Source: Mycobacterium kyogaense (lineage in GTDB: Bacteria; Actinomycetota; Actinomycetes; Mycobacteriales; Mycobacteriaceae). Taken from it: 64,000 bases of DNA. The stretch's first letter is position 1, and each line of letters begins with the position of its first letter. The stretch is from the NCBI RefSeq assembly GCF_003254575.1, contig NZ_QJUA01000004.1:155044-219043 (forward strand), given 5' to 3'. The notes beneath the pieces were generated by a model. It saw only the letters and a list, made by a program, of their open reading frames with translations, did not search any database and was not told where the DNA came from. The translations under genes and the position numbers were made by a program. Positions 39,153 to 49,512 of the stretch are shown piece by piece.

Positions 39153-39473
39153 ATGTTCACTACGTCCACAGACCTGGTGGCGGCTACGGAGTTTCTGGCA
39201 CGGTCCAGCACGCAGACGAGCGTGGGCTGGATCGGTTACATCATCATCGGTGCGATCGCAGGCTGGATCGCCGGCAAGATCGTCAAGGGCTCGGGTTCGG
39301 GCATCCTGATGAACATCGTCATCGGCGTGATCGGTGCGCTGATCGGCGGCTTCCTACTCAGCTTCTTCCTCGACACCGCGGGCGGCGGCTGGTGGTTCAC
39401 GCTGTTCACGGCCGTCTTGGGCTCGGTGATCCTGCTGTGGATCGTCGGGATGGTGCAGGGCCGCCGCACGTAG
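39153..39473 (+). CDS. GlsB/YeaQ/YmgE-family small membrane protein (Rv1861-like)
   Basis: The 106-residue protein has three hydrophobic segments with the family pattern GWIGYIIIGAIAGWIAGKIV, SGILMNIVIGVIGALIGGFL and a final membrane helix. These transglycosylase-associated (YeaQ/YmgE) proteins are small inner-membrane proteins often induced by stress; their function is not settled. Position after apa matches Rv1861. AGGAGATCGAC lies just before the ATG. Confidence 0.88.
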   Translation: MFTTSTDLVAATEFLARSSTQTSVGWIGYIIIGAIAGWIAGKIVKGSGSGILMNIVIGVIGALIGGFLLSFFLDTAGGGWWFTLFTAVLGSVILLWIVGMVQGRRT

Positions 39474-39491
39474 GCGTAACGCCGCGGCGCG

Positions 39492-40259
39492 TCAGCTGAG
39501 GTGCCAGACCAGCGCCGCGGCGAGGGCGCCCAGCCCGTTGAGCGACCAGTGCAGCGCGATCGGCGCGATCAGACTGCCGCTGCGCCGGCGTAACCAGGTG
39601 AACACGAATCCCGCTGCGGCGGTGGCGAAGACGGCGCCCACGACGCCGGCGATCATGCCGACGGGGCCACCGCCCAGGATGCGGGTGAACCCGACGTTGC
39701 TGGCGGTCAGCCCCAGGGAGGTGGCGATGTGCCACAGCCCGAACAGCAGGGAGCCCGCGGCAGCCACACCGCGGAATCCCCAGGCCCTGTCGAGCGCGCC
39801 GTGCAGGACGCCCCGGAACGCGAGTTCCTCGGGGATCACCGTCTGCAGCGGGATGATAATCATCGAGGCGACCAGCGCGCCCGAGAGCGTCGCGTAGTGG
39901 TTGTTCAGGAACATCGGCCGGGTCCAGGGCAGCAGAGCCCCGATCGCGATCACGGTGCCGACGACGGCGACGGCTCCCAGCGCATAGCCCGCGCCTGATC
40001 GCCAGTGTTCCCGACCCAACCCGAGCTCGTGCCAGCCCAGTCCGCGTGACCGCACGAGAGCGACCAGGCCCACCGCGGCGGCCGGTACCACCGCCACGTT
40101 GGCCCACGGCGTGGTGAAGTGCGCGATCAGGTTCGTCACTGCCAGCACGACCACGACGACACCGACGTCGACATAGGCGCGGGCGTGGTGCAGCGCCGCC
40201 AACTGCTCCACCAGGGGGTGGGGCTCAGGAGAGGCGCTGGCCCCGGTCATCACCGTCAT
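39492..40259 (-). CDS. CPBP-family intramembrane metalloprotease
   Basis: The 255-residue membrane protein has about seven hydrophobic segments and the CPBP (Abi/CAAX-protease-like) motifs: VIPEELAFRGVLHGAL with EExxxR, and LFGLWHIATSLGLT with the second-motif His. A later IALHWSLNGLGAL provides the third His. Family members cleave within membranes or process small peptides, but most bacterial members have no known substrate. The 3' end lies 18 bp from the convergent Rv1861-like gene. It is 42 bp downstream of the phosphoketolase gene. Confidence 0.87.
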   Translation of the reverse strand: MTVMTGASASPEPHPLVEQLAALHHARAYVDVGVVVVVLAVTNLIAHFTTPWANVAVVPAAAVGLVALVRSRGLGWHELGLGREHWRSGAGYALGAVAVVGTVIAIGALLPWTRPMFLNNHYATLSGALVASMIIIPLQTVIPEELAFRGVLHGALDRAWGFRGVAAAGSLLFGLWHIATSLGLTASNVGFTRILGGGPVGMIAGVVGAVFATAAAGFVFTWLRRRSGSLIAPIALHWSLNGLGALAAALVWHLS

Positions 40260-40301
40260 AACCGGCTCAGACTACCGAAGCCGGCGATCTTCGCAGGTCA
40301 G

Positions 40302-42779
40302 CTACTCGTTGTCGCCACCGGTATCGGTCTGGGAGTCGGCGCCTGCGGTGCCGAACCCGGATTCGCGGGCAGCGGGCCACACCCAGTCCTTGACCTCGCC
40401 GATGTCGTCGCCGTGCGCGCGGGTGTACTCCCGCGCGGCGATCCTCTTGTCCGCCATCTGCTGGCGCAGCGTCGCGCACCGCGACCCCAGCGAGGGCACC
40501 CGGTCGATGACGTCCATCACGAGGTGGTAGCGATCCAGGTCGTTGAGCATCACCATGTCGAACGGCGTCGTGGTGGTGCCTTCCTCCTTGTAGCCGCGCA
40601 CGTGCAGGTTGTCGTGGCCCGCGCGCCGATAGGTCAGCCGGTGGATCAGCCAGGGATAGCCGTGGTAGGCGAAGATGATCGGCCGGTCCTTGGTGAAGAT
40701 CATGTCGAACTCTCGACTGGACAACCCGTGCGGATGCTCGGTGTCGTCCTGCAGCCGCATCAGGTCGACGACGTTGACGAACCGCACCTTGAGATCCGGC
40801 AGATGCTGGCGCAGGATGTCGGCGGCCGCGAGCGCCTCGAGTGTCGGGATGTCGCCGGCGGCGGCGAGCACGACGTCGGGGTCGCTGCCCAGTTCCTCGG
40901 AGCCGGCCCACTCCCAGATGCCGAGCCCGCGGGTGCAGTGCGCGATCGCCTCCTCCATCGTCAGGTAGGTGGGGGAGGGCTGCTTACCCGCGACGACGAC
41001 GTTGACGTACTGGCGTGAGCGCAGGCAGTGGTCGTAGGTGGACAGCAGGGTGTTCGCGTCCGGGGGCAGATAGACGCGCACCACGTGGGCGCTCTTGTTG
41101 ACGACGTGGTCGATGAATCCGGGGTCCTGGTGGGAGAACCCGTTGTGATCCTGGCGCCAGACATGGCTCGACAGAAGGTAGTTCAGGCTCGCGATGGGCC
41201 GGCGCCACGGGATCTTGTCGGTGACCTTCAGCCACTTCGCGTGCTGGTTCAGCATCGAGTCGACGATGTGGATGAACGCCTCGTAGCAGTTGAACAGGCC
41301 GTGCCTGCCGGTCAGCAGGTACCCCTCGAGCCACCCCTGGCATTGGTGTTCGGAGAGCATCTCGACCACCCGGCCGACGCGAGCGAGGTGCTCGTCGACC
41401 TGCGGCCCCACCAGTTCGGCGTTCCACTGTTTCTCGGTGGCGTCGTAGACGGCCTGCAGTCGGTTAGACGCGGTCTCGTCGGGGCCGAATATGCGGAAGT
41501 TCTGCGGGTTGAGCCGGATCACTTCGGTGAGCCACTGACCCAGCACGCGGGTGGCTTCGGCGACGGTGGCGCCGGGCGCGGGCACGTCGACGGCGAAATC
41601 ACGGAAGTCGGGAAGCCGCAGATCCTTGAGCAGCAGACCCCCGTTGGCGTGCGGGTTGTCGCTCATCCTCAGCGGACCCTCGGGCGCGAGAGCCGCGATG
41701 TCGTCGTGCAGGCGGCCGCCGTCGTCGAACAGTTCCTCGGGCCGGTACGAGGCCAGCCAGTCCCCGAGGACCGCGAGGTGCTCGGCGGTGTCGCGCGCGT
41801 TGGCCAGCGGCACCTGGTGCGCGCGCCACGAACCGGTCGTCTTCTTACCGTCGATGACGGCGGGACCGGTCCAGCCTTTCGGGGTGCGGAACACGATCAT
41901 CGGCCACGCGGGCCGCGCATCGTCGCCGTCAGCGGCCCGGGCCTTGATCGCGGCGATCTCGTCGAGGACGTCGTCGAGCAGGGTGGCGAAGCGCCGGTGC
42001 GCGTCCGCGTGATCGTCCTCCTGGTCCTCGGGCGCGTCGTCGGGCACCTCGAAGAAATACGGCGTGTGGCCGTAACCGACCAGCAGGCTGCGCAACTCGT
42101 CTTCGGGGATCCGGGCCAGCACGGTCGGGTTGGCGATCTTGTAGCCGTTGAGGTGCAGGATCGGCAGCACCACGCCGTCGTGAGCCGGGTTGGCCAGCTT
42201 GTTGGAATGCCAGCTGGTCGCCAGCGGTCCTGTCTCGGCCTCACCGTCGCCGACGACCGCGGCCACCAGCAGATCCGGGTTGTCGAACGCGGCTCCGTAG
42301 GCGTGGGACAGGACGTAGCCCAGCTCGCCGCCTTCGTGGATGGAGCCCGGTGTCTCCGGCGCCACGTGCGACGGGATGCCACCGGGGAACGAGAACTGCC
42401 GGAACAGTCGTCGCATGCCCTCGGCGTCAGCGGTGATGTCGGAGTAGATCTCGCTGTAGGTGCCGTCGAGGTAGGCGTTGGCCACCAGCCCGGGCCCGCC
42501 GTGGCCGGGCCCGGTCAGGTAGATCGTGGACTGCTGCCGTTCGGTGATGATCCGGTTGAGGTGGGCGTAGAGGAAGTTCAGACCCGGGGTGGTGCCCCAG
42601 TGTCCGAGCAGGCGCGGCTTGACGTTGTCGCGGGCCAGCGGGGTGCGCAACAGCGGGTTGTCCAGCAGGTAGATCTGCCCGACCGACAGATAGTTCGCGG
42701 CGCGCCACCAGCGATCCAGCCGAGCCACCGTCTCGTCGCTGATCGGTTGGCGGTCCACGGTCGTCCAGGCTGTCGTCAT
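40302..42779 (-). CDS. xfp: Phosphoketolase (xylulose-5-phosphate/fructose-6-phosphate)
   Basis: The 825-residue thiamine-diphosphate enzyme shows phosphoketolase landmarks: [15 protein letters not shown] near the N-terminus, [50 protein letters not shown] and [10 protein letters not shown]. Near the C-terminus are [17 protein letters not shown] and [17 protein letters not shown]. It cleaves xylulose 5-phosphate or fructose 6-phosphate with phosphate to acetyl phosphate plus a shorter sugar phosphate, bypassing decarboxylation losses. The ATG behind GGAAGGGG was chosen. No acetate kinase or phosphotransacetylase gene lies nearby. M. tuberculosis is not known to have this gene here. Confidence 0.95.
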   Translation of the reverse strand: MTTAWTTVDRQPISDETVARLDRWWRAANYLSVGQIYLLDNPLLRTPLARDNVKPRLLGHWGTTPGLNFLYAHLNRIITERQQSTIYLTGPGHGGPGLVANAYLDGTYSEIYSDITADAEGMRRLFRQFSFPGGIPSHVAPETPGSIHEGGELGYVLSHAYGAAFDNPDLLVAAVVGDGEAETGPLATSWHSNKLANPAHDGVVLPILHLNGYKIANPTVLARIPEDELRSLLVGYGHTPYFFEVPDDAPEDQEDDHADAHRRFATLLDDVLDEIAAIKARAADGDDARPAWPMIVFRTPKGWTGPAVIDGKKTTGSWRAHQVPLANARDTAEHLAVLGDWLASYRPEELFDDGGRLHDDIAALAPEGPLRMSDNPHANGGLLLKDLRLPDFRDFAVDVPAPGATVAEATRVLGQWLTEVIRLNPQNFRIFGPDETASNRLQAVYDATEKQWNAELVGPQVDEHLARVGRVVEMLSEHQCQGWLEGYLLTGRHGLFNCYEAFIHIVDSMLNQHAKWLKVTDKIPWRRPIASLNYLLSSHVWRQDHNGFSHQDPGFIDHVVNKSAHVVRVYLPPDANTLLSTYDHCLRSRQYVNVVVAGKQPSPTYLTMEEAIAHCTRGLGIWEWAGSEELGSDPDVVLAAAGDIPTLEALAAADILRQHLPDLKVRFVNVVDLMRLQDDTEHPHGLSSREFDMIFTKDRPIIFAYHGYPWLIHRLTYRRAGHDNLHVRGYKEEGTTTTPFDMVMLNDLDRYHLVMDVIDRVPSLGSRCATLRQQMADKRIAAREYTRAHGDDIGEVKDWVWPAARESGFGTAGADSQTDTGGDNE

Positions 42780-42894
42780 AATCCCCTTCCCACATCCCCA
42801 TCCAACTCGTGATCGGCGGACCGTCAACCCGTACCCGATGAGCGCCGGGTTAATCTTTGCGCCGACGGGCACCACAGGAGGGCGGGCACCATCG

Positions 42895-45264
42895 ATGGGC
42901 GAGGCGCGACTGCTGACGTCCGTGCGCGTGCTCGACCTGTGTTCTGTTGCCGGTGACGGTGCGGGTGCGGGTGTGGGCCGGATACTGGCCGACCTCGGTG
43001 CCGACGTGCTCGAGGTGGAGCCGCCCGGGGGCAGCGCGGCACGGACGGCGGTGCCGACGATCGCCGGTGTGGGAATCGGTTTCGCGCTGGACAACGCGAA
43101 CAAGCGGGCGACGTCGCTGAACCCGGCCTCGCTATCCGACCGCGATCGGCTGCATGAGCTCGCGGCGGGCGCAGACATCGTGATCGACAGCGGAAACCCG
43201 GGTGGCGCAGCACTTTTCGGGACGTCTGCCCTCGACCTGGCGGACCGGTTCGACCATCTCGTCGTGCTGTCGGTCACCGATTTCGGCCTGACGGGGCCGC
43301 GTGCATCATGGCGTGGCAACGATGCGGTGTTCTACGCCCTGTCCTCGGCGTTGTCGCGGACCGGACCTACCACCGGCACACCGGTCCTCCCGCCCGTCGG
43401 AGTCGGATCGGCGACCGCCACGGTGCAGGCGGCGTGGGCGGTGCTCGCCGCTTACTACGACCGGACCCGCAGCGGCAGAGGGGATTTCATCGACTTCTCC
43501 CGGTTCGAGGCGGTCCTGCAAGCCCTCGACCCGCCGTACGGGTCGGAGGGGCAGGCCGCGGTTGGGCTGAAACCGCCGACGGCACTGTGGCGTGGCCGTC
43601 CCCGCAACCAGCAGATCTATCCGATCTTCGGGTGCCGCGACGGCCATGTCCGGATCTGTCTGCTGTCCCCGCGGCAGTGGCGCGGCATGCGAGCGTGGCT
43701 GGGTGAGCCGCCGCGCTTCGCCGGTCCGGAGTTCGACACGATCGCCGCGCGGTACGCGGCTTCGGCTGAACTGAACGAGGCGATCGCCGCCGTGTTCGCC
43801 GCGCAGTCGATGGACGAGCTCGTCGCGCGGGGCCGGGAGCTCGGGGTGCCGATCGCGGCGGTTCGCACGCCGGGAGAAGCGTTGCGGGCAGAGCACTTTC
43901 GCTGCACCGGGGCGTTGGTCGAGGCGCCACTGATCCCGGGCGCAACGGTGACCGTGCCTGTCGGGCCGGTGACCCTCGAGGGCGAACATCTCGGATTCCG
44001 TTCTCCGGCTCCCGGTTCCGCAGCCGACGACGCGGGATGGCTGCATCCCGCCGCATCGGGCACACCCACGGTGCCCCCCACGATGCCCCCGCCGGAGTAT
44101 CCCTTCGCCGGTCTGCGCATCCTCGACCTCGGGGTGATCGTCGCGGGCGGTGAGCTGGGCCGCCTGTTCGCCGACCTCGGCGCCGAGGTCATCAAGATCG
44201 AGAGCGCCGCCTATCCGGATGGGCTGCGGCAGGCCCCCGCGGGGATGCCGTTGAGCCGATCGTGGGCGCTGACCCACCGCAACGAGTACAGCCTCGGGCT
44301 GGATCTGCGCGATCCCGCAGGCGCACAGATCTTCGCCGACCTCGTCGCCACCGCCGATGCGGTGTTCGCCAACTTCAAGCCGGGAACCCTTGCTGCGCTG
44401 GGCTTCTCGATCGAGAGGCTGCGCGAGATCAATCCCGACATCGTGCTGGCCGAGAGCAGCGCGTACGGCGACCATGGGCCGTGGAGCGACCAGATGGGCT
44501 ACGGTCCGCTGGTGCGCGCCTCGACCGGCATCACCCGGTTGTGGACGTCCCCGGATGCGCCGCCCGGCCAGTTCTTCGATGCCACGACCATCTTTCCCGA
44601 TCACGTCGTCGGACGGTTGACCGCGGTCGCGGCGGTCGCCGCACTGATCCGTCGGGACCGCAGCGGTGCAGGCGCACACCTGCACCTGTCGCAGGCCGAG
44701 GTGGCGATCAACCAGCTCGCCGACCGCTACGTCATCGAATCAGCCCGCGCAGCGGGTCTTTCCGTCGTCGATGACGACACCGTGCACGCGGTGTGCCCCT
44801 GCGCCGGCGACGACGAGTGGTGCGTGATCTCGCTGCCCGGCAGCGCCGAGCGCGCCGCCGTGGCCACATTGATGGCGCAGGACTTGCCGCAGGAGCGCTC
44901 CGCGGTGATCGCCGCCCTCGGGGCGTGGACATCGGGGCGCGACACGGTCGACGTCGCCGAGCTTCTCCAGCAGCACGGCGTGCCCGCGGCGCCGATGAAC
45001 CGCGCCGCCGATGTGCCCACCGATCCGCAGGTGTTGCATCGCAATGTGTTCGACGAGTCGGTGCATCCGCTGCTGGAGCGCCCGATTCCCGCGGAGACCG
45101 CGCCCGCGCCCTATCGTCGTATTCCCCGTGCTCCTCTGCGTCCGGCGCCGATGCCGGGCGAGCACACCCGCGAGATCTGCACCCGGGTGCTCGGCCTGAC
45201 GTCCGAGCGCATCGACGCGCTGCTGGACGCAGGTGTGCTGTTCGACTACCACCAGGAAGGTTGA
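42895..45264 (+). CDS. Two-domain CaiB/BaiF-family CoA-transferase (Rv1866-like)
   Basis: The 789-residue protein is a tandem fusion of two family III CoA-transferase domains (about 1-390 and 400-789). Each has the start pattern [33 protein letters not shown] or [30 protein letters not shown] (split here into shorter recognisable parts such as [12 protein letters not shown] and [12 protein letters not shown]). Such enzymes move CoA between carboxylic acids. The two halves probably replace the interlocked dimer formed by single-domain members. It is followed after 3 bp by a thiolase-like gene, suggesting a shared pathway of acyl-CoA conversion. The ATG at MGEARLL was preferred; GGAGG lies about 14 bp before it. 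Confidence 0.88.
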   Translation: MGEARLLTSVRVLDLCSVAGDGAGAGVGRILADLGADVLEVEPPGGSAARTAVPTIAGVGIGFALDNANKRATSLNPASLSDRDRLHELAAGADIVIDSGNPGGAALFGTSALDLADRFDHLVVLSVTDFGLTGPRASWRGNDAVFYALSSALSRTGPTTGTPVLPPVGVGSATATVQAAWAVLAAYYDRTRSGRGDFIDFSRFEAVLQALDPPYGSEGQAAVGLKPPTALWRGRPRNQQIYPIFGCRDGHVRICLLSPRQWRGMRAWLGEPPRFAGPEFDTIAARYAASAELNEAIAAVFAAQSMDELVARGRELGVPIAAVRTPGEALRAEHFRCTGALVEAPLIPGATVTVPVGPVTLEGEHLGFRSPAPGSAADDAGWLHPAASGTPTVPPTMPPPEYPFAGLRILDLGVIVAGGELGRLFADLGAEVIKIESAAYPDGLRQAPAGMPLSRSWALTHRNEYSLGLDLRDPAGAQIFADLVATADAVFANFKPGTLAALGFSIERLREINPDIVLAESSAYGDHGPWSDQMGYGPLVRASTGITRLWTSPDAPPGQFFDATTIFPDHVVGRLTAVAAVAALIRRDRSGAGAHLHLSQAEVAINQLADRYVIESARAAGLSVVDDDTVHAVCPCAGDDEWCVISLPGSAERAAVATLMAQDLPQERSAVIAALGAWTSGRDTVDVAELLQQHGVPAAPMNRAADVPTDPQVLHRNVFDESVHPLLERPIPAETAPAPYRRIPRAPLRPAPMPGEHTREICTRVLGLTSERIDALLDAGVLFDYHQEG

Positions 45265-45267
45265 CCC

Positions 45268-46743
45268 ATGTCCCTCGATCCGAGAACGCCTGTGCTGGTC
45301 GGCTACGGCCAGGTCAACCAGCACACCGAGAATCCAGACGTCGAGCCTGTCGATCTGATGGTCGCGGCGGCCCGGGAGGCCGCCGATCCGCGGGTGCTGG
45401 CCGCTGTCGATGCGGTGCGGGTGGTCAATCTGCTCTCCTGGCGGTACCGGGACGCCGGACTGCTGGTGGCGCAGCGGATCGGGGCGGAGAAGGCGGCCAC
45501 CCGCTACACCGGGATCGGCGGCAACGTGCCGCAGACGCTGGTGAACCTGGCCTGCCTGGACATCCAGCAGGGTCGCGCCGATGTCGTGCTGATTGCCGGC
45601 GCCGAGACGTGGCGCACGAGGACCAAGATGCGGGCCGCCGGCGCCAAGGCGGAGTGGACGAAGCAGGACGACACGGTGCCGCTGGCGCCGGGCTCCGACG
45701 AGATGATGCCGATGGCCGGACCCGGCGACTTGAAGATCCACCTGGACCGCCCGTCGTTCGTGTACCCGATGTTCGAGCAGGCGGTCCGGATCGCCGCGGG
45801 GGAGTCCACGCAGGCGCACCGGGAACGGATCGGCGCGCTGTGGGCGCAGTTCTCGGCGGTGGCGGCGCAGAACCCGCACGCCTGGAACCGGCAGGCCTAC
45901 AGCGCCGAGGACATCTACGAGCCGTCGGCACAGAACCGGATGATCAGCTGGCCCTACCCCAAGCTGATGAACTCCAACAACATGGTCGATCAGGGTGCGG
46001 TGCTGATCGTGGCGTCCGCGGAGAAGGCGCAGTACCTCCAGATCCCGCAGGAGCGTTGGGTTTTCCCGTATGCGGGTGCCGACGCGCACGACACCTACGC
46101 CATCGGTGAGCGCGCCGAGTTCCACACCTCGCCGGCGATCCGCATCGCGGGCCGGCGCGCGCTGGAGCTGGCCGGCACCGGTGTCGACGAGATCGACCTG
46201 ATCGACGTGTACTCCTGCTTCCCGTCGGCGGTCCAGGTGGCAGCTGCCGAACTGGGGCTCCCGGTCGGAGATCCCGACAGGCCGCTGACCGTCACCGGCG
46301 GATTGACGTTCGCCGGCGGACCCTGGAACAACTACGTCACGCACTCCATCGCGACGATGGCGGAGCAACTCACCGCCCGTCCCGGCACGCGCGGCCTGAT
46401 CACCGCCAACGGCGGCTACCTGACCAAGCACAGCTTGGGCGTGTACGGCACCGAGCCGCCCCGGCACGAATTCCGTTGGGAGGACGTGCAGGACACCGTC
46501 GACCGGGAACCGACCCGCACGGAACTCGTGGACTGGACCGGGGTGGGCACGGTGGAGACCTGGACCACGCCGTTCGATCGCGACGGGGAACCCGAGAAGG
46601 CGTTCCTGGCGGTGCGCACCCCGAGCGACGACCGCGTGCTGGCCGTGATCACCGACGCCGACGCCGCCCGGACCACGGTCACCGACGACATCGCCGGTGC
46701 GGCCGTGCGGGTACACGCCGACGGCACCGCGACGCTGGAGTGA
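45268..46743 (+). CDS. Thiolase-like protein, acetyl-CoA acetyltransferase family (Rv1867-like)
   Basis: The 491-residue protein has the thiolase fold, with DVVLIAGAETWRTR and EIDLIDVYSCFPSAVQVA, plus a C-terminal extra domain of about 110 residues. The site of the usual acylated nucleophile (N-x-x-C-G-S-G) reads NVPQTLVN, so the catalytic Cys is missing. The C-terminal GGP-W-N-N region also differs from the canonical C-G-G-G. It resembles SCP2-type or non-condensing thiolase relatives and may bind acyl-CoA rather than cleave it. It follows the CoA-transferase gene in one operon, as Rv1866-Rv1867 do in M. tuberculosis. It abuts the convergent mdh stop. Confidence 0.85.
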   Translation: MSLDPRTPVLVGYGQVNQHTENPDVEPVDLMVAAAREAADPRVLAAVDAVRVVNLLSWRYRDAGLLVAQRIGAEKAATRYTGIGGNVPQTLVNLACLDIQQGRADVVLIAGAETWRTRTKMRAAGAKAEWTKQDDTVPLAPGSDEMMPMAGPGDLKIHLDRPSFVYPMFEQAVRIAAGESTQAHRERIGALWAQFSAVAAQNPHAWNRQAYSAEDIYEPSAQNRMISWPYPKLMNSNNMVDQGAVLIVASAEKAQYLQIPQERWVFPYAGADAHDTYAIGERAEFHTSPAIRIAGRRALELAGTGVDEIDLIDVYSCFPSAVQVAAAELGLPVGDPDRPLTVTGGLTFAGGPWNNYVTHSIATMAEQLTARPGTRGLITANGGYLTKHSLGVYGTEPPRHEFRWEDVQDTVDREPTRTELVDWTGVGTVETWTTPFDRDGEPEKAFLAVRTPSDDRVLAVITDADAARTTVTDDIAGAAVRVHADGTATLE

Positions 46744-47733
46744 CTACAGCAGGCCGAGTGCGGCGACGGCGTCGCGTTCGGCCCGTAGTTCGGCGACCGA
46801 GGCGTCGATCCTGCTGCGCGAGAAGGGATTGACGTCGAGGCCGTCGACGATCTCCCAGCGCCCGTCGACCGATCGGCACGGGAACGAGCACACGAGCCCT
46901 TCGTCGATGCCGTAGGCGCCCGGTGACGGCAGCGCGACCGACGTCCAGTCGCCTTCGGGGGTGCCGTGGATCCAGTCGTCGATGTGATCGATGGCGCCGT
47001 TGGCCGCCGAGGCTGCCGAACTCGCACCGCGCGCCTCGATGATCGCGGTGCCGCGCCGCGCCACCGTCGGGATGAATTCGTCGGTGAGCCAACGGGTGTC
47101 GGCGGCATAGTCGGCCCCGGCGCGGCCGCCGACAGTGGCGTGGAAGATGTCGGGATACTGGGTCGGGGAGTGGTTGCCCCAGATCGTCATCCGGTGGATC
47201 TCGGTGACGGGCACTCCGGCGTGTCGCGCCATCGCGGCGACGGCCCGGTTGTGGTCGAGGCGGGTCAGCGCGGTGAACCGCTCGGCCGGGATGTCGGGGG
47301 CGTGCGCGGCCGCGACCAGCGCGTTGGTGTTGGCCGGGTTGCCGACCACCAGCACGCGGACATCCGACGCCGCGCCGTTGCCGAGCGCCCGGCCGGCGGT
47401 GGCGAAGATCGCCGCGTTGGCACCCAGCAGGTCGGCCCGCTCCATGCCTGCGGTGCGCGGTTTCGCGCCGATCAGCAGCGCGACGTTGACGCCGTCGAAC
47501 GCGCGGACCGGGTCGTCGTGGATCTCGGTTCCGGCGAGCAGCGGGAATGCACCGTCGTCGAGTTCCATCACCACGCCCTCGGCGGCGCGCACGGCGTCGG
47601 GCAGCTCGAGCAGGCGCAGCACCACGGGGGTGTCGTGGCCGAGCATCGCGCCGGCGGCGATACGGAACAGCGCGGCGTAGCCGATCTGCCCGGCGGCTCC
47701 GGTGACGGTGACGGTGACCGGGCGTGCAGGCAT
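46744..47733 (-). CDS. mdh: Malate dehydrogenase
   Basis: The 329-residue enzyme has the NAD motif [17 protein letters not shown], substrate-binding [37 protein letters not shown] and the catalytic His within [12 protein letters not shown]. It interconverts malate and oxaloacetate in the TCA cycle and would oxidise the malate made by GlcB elsewhere in the window. It is co-directional with a lipoprotein gene 14 bp upstream, which may share its promoter. Confidence 0.96.
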   Translation of the reverse strand: MPARPVTVTVTGAAGQIGYAALFRIAAGAMLGHDTPVVLRLLELPDAVRAAEGVVMELDDGAFPLLAGTEIHDDPVRAFDGVNVALLIGAKPRTAGMERADLLGANAAIFATAGRALGNGAASDVRVLVVGNPANTNALVAAAHAPDIPAERFTALTRLDHNRAVAAMARHAGVPVTEIHRMTIWGNHSPTQYPDIFHATVGGRAGADYAADTRWLTDEFIPTVARRGTAIIEARGASSAASAANGAIDHIDDWIHGTPEGDWTSVALPSPGAYGIDEGLVCSFPCRSVDGRWEIVDGLDVNPFSRSRIDASVAELRAERDAVAALGLL

Positions 47734-47747
47734 GGGGTTCTCCTTGG

Positions 47748-48350
47748 TCAGGGTGCGTCGGCGGGCACGTCGGTGTAGGCGGTGGTGAAGCCGTCGGCGG
47801 AGAAGGTGAAGCCCTTGCCCGACAGTTCCGACAGGCAGGACACCCCGGAGGCTTCCTGCACGTTGCAGCGGAAACCGGCGACCGCCAGGATGCGGTTGAA
47901 CGGCAGCACCGGCGGGTCGGTGACCTCGGATGCGGGCAGCGCCGCGAACTGCGGGTCCGCAGTGCGGTCGACCAGGATCGCGGTCGGGGTGGTGGTGCCG
48001 CCGTCGGGATCGGTCACCTCGTCGGGGGCGCCGGTGATTCCGATCGCGGTCGCGGTGCCGCCCGCCTTACCGCAGGACACCTGCGTGCGCGGGGTGATCT
48101 GGCACTGCCAGCGACCGCTCGGGGTGGTGAAGGCGTACACGGTCGCGCCACCGGCGGATTCGGGTCCGGGGAGGGCGTAGGCGAAAGCGTTGGCGAGGTG
48201 GGCGTTGCTCGGCCGGGTGGTTTCGGGCGGCGGGGCCGCCGCAGGCGGCGGGGCGACGGTGTCGTCGGTGGTGACGACGGTCGGCCCGGTGCAGGCGGCG
48301 ACGGACAGAGCAAGCGCTGCCACAGCGCAGAGTCGAGTGGTCACAGGCAT
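47748..48350 (-). CDS. Predicted lipoprotein of unknown function
   Basis: The 200-residue protein starts [20 protein letters not shown], a lipoprotein signal with lipobox VAAC, then a Pro/Thr linker (about 23-48). The remaining domain (about 50-200) has several cysteines (WQCQI, VSCGK, FRCNV, VSCLS) that probably form two disulfides outside the membrane. I do not recognise the family. The start at this ATG gives the proper signal; one 7 codons upstream is also in frame. It sits directly before mdh. Confidence 0.75.
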   Translation of the reverse strand: MPVTTRLCAVAALALSVAACTGPTVVTTDDTVAPPPAAAPPPETTRPSNAHLANAFAYALPGPESAGGATVYAFTTPSGRWQCQITPRTQVSCGKAGGTATAIGITGAPDEVTDPDGGTTTPTAILVDRTADPQFAALPASEVTDPPVLPFNRILAVAGFRCNVQEASGVSCLSELSGKGFTFSADGFTTAYTDVPADAP

Positions 48351-48401
48351 GTCGGTGCACCAGCATGCCATCCCGGTTTGTCTCGCATGCTCACACGGAG
48401 G

Positions 48402-49046
48402 TCAGCTCACCACGGCATCACGCACGGCACGGTCCAGAGACACCCGGACCAGCGCCGCCGCCAGCCGCGCACAGGCGTCACCGCCCAACTTCCCGAGCTC
48501 GTCGGGACCGTCGGGCAGCCCGAGGTCCTTCGCAGCGGCGCGGGCTCGGTCGTCGAAGTAGGGCCGCACCCAGGTCCACACGTCCTGCACCTCGCGCAGA
48601 AAGATGCCGGCGCCGGTGTCGCCGATGCCGATGAACCCCTCCAGCAGGTCCTTGGCCGCGGCGACATCGCCGTTGGCGCGCTCGGCCAGACCCCGGAGAT
48701 CGCCGTGGTAGTCCTCCTTGACCGCGGTGGCGATCTGGGTCAGGCGGGTCGCCGAGCTCTCGTCGTAGCGGGCGTATCCGGCCCGGCCGAAGGCGGCGAT
48801 GACGGTCTGGCGTTTCGCCGCCAACGCCGCATCGGGGGTGCGCAGCTTCTCGCTGAACAGCTCTGCGGCCGCCTTCGTCGCGATGTTCGCATCGATCGGC
48901 TTGCTCGCCAGCATGCACAGCACCAGCAACTCGAACAGCGGCATGGGCTTGTCGGCGAGCGTGATGCCGGCCTGCTCGGCGAACGTCTCGCCGGTTTCGG
49001 AGAGAAGGCGACGCACGGTGTCTTCGTTGCGGTCGTTTCGACTCAT
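48402..49046 (-). CDS. HhH-GPD (endonuclease III-like) protein lacking catalytic landmarks
   Basis: The 214-residue all-helical protein resembles the endonuclease III fold, with a helix-hairpin-helix at LEGFIGIGDTGAGIFLREV (about 145-163). The Lys that is the catalytic nucleophile in bifunctional members (GxGxKTA) is not present, and there is no C-terminal iron-sulfur Cys cluster. It could be a monofunctional or inactive base-excision repair relative. Actinobacterial homologues are simply called endonuclease. It is followed by the lipoprotein gene 51 bp downstream. Confidence 0.65.
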   Translation of the reverse strand: MSRNDRNEDTVRRLLSETGETFAEQAGITLADKPMPLFELLVLCMLASKPIDANIATKAAAELFSEKLRTPDAALAAKRQTVIAAFGRAGYARYDESSATRLTQIATAVKEDYHGDLRGLAERANGDVAAAKDLLEGFIGIGDTGAGIFLREVQDVWTWVRPYFDDRARAAAKDLGLPDGPDELGKLGGDACARLAAALVRVSLDRAVRDAVVS

Positions 49047-49082
49047 GGCCGTCGGCTACCCGCGGCGCGCCGGGCAGAACCT

Positions 49083-49415
49083 CTACTTCGACGGCAGGCT
49101 GGTCGCGTAGTCGACGCCGCGGCGCACCCAGCCGCGCAGCGCCGCCTCACCCGTCACCCCGTCGGCGCTCACCCGCACCCAGCCACGGGTGGGGCGGCCG
49201 GCCATGATCATTGGCTCGACGTGCTCTTCGGCGAGCAGCTCATCGGTGTGCTCCGGCGGTACCCGGACCATCAGGCCGCCCTTGCCGCTCACGCAGACCG
49301 CCATGTTGCCGTTGAGCAGGAACGCCAAGCCGCCGAACATCGGCTTCTCGTCGAGGCCGCGCTCAGCGCTGATGTGCTCACGCACCCGCTCAGCGAGGTC
49401 GGTGTCGTACGCCAC
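49083..49415 (-). CDS. TfoX/Sxy N-terminal domain protein
   Basis: The 110-residue protein matches the TfoX N-terminal domain: VREHISAERGLDEKPMFGGLAFLLNGNMAVCVSGKGGLMVR. In gammaproteobacteria TfoX/Sxy drives competence genes together with CRP, but the stand-alone domain in actinobacteria has no assigned role. A GTG start with GGGAGAA upstream was chosen over one 13 codons further upstream that would run into the palindromic repeat. Confidence 0.85.
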   Translation of the reverse strand: MAYDTDLAERVREHISAERGLDEKPMFGGLAFLLNGNMAVCVSGKGGLMVRVPPEHTDELLAEEHVEPMIMAGRPTRGWVRVSADGVTGEAALRGWVRRGVDYATSLPSK

Positions 49416-49430
49416 GGGTCCATTCTCCCG

Positions 49431-49490
49431 GCGAACAGACACGAACTGGACCAAAATCTCGGCGATTCTGCTCGAGTTCGCGTCTGTTCC
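49431..49490. repeat. Dispersed palindromic intergenic element, copy 2
   Basis: GAACAGACACGAACT (49433-49447) pairs with AGTTCGCGTCTGTTC (49475-49489) at 14 of 15 positions around a 27-nt loop. It shares the core and orientation of copies 1 and 3 and fills the gap between two minus-strand genes. Confidence 0.8.
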
Positions 49491-49512
49491 CTACTTCGTA
49501 GGGCCCACGCGG

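Noticed and set aside
44740..46716. Minus-strand open frame of 658 codons opposite the CoA-transferase and thiolase-like genes
   Set aside because: The plus-strand genes have clear families; the antisense frame is Arg/His-rich shadow.
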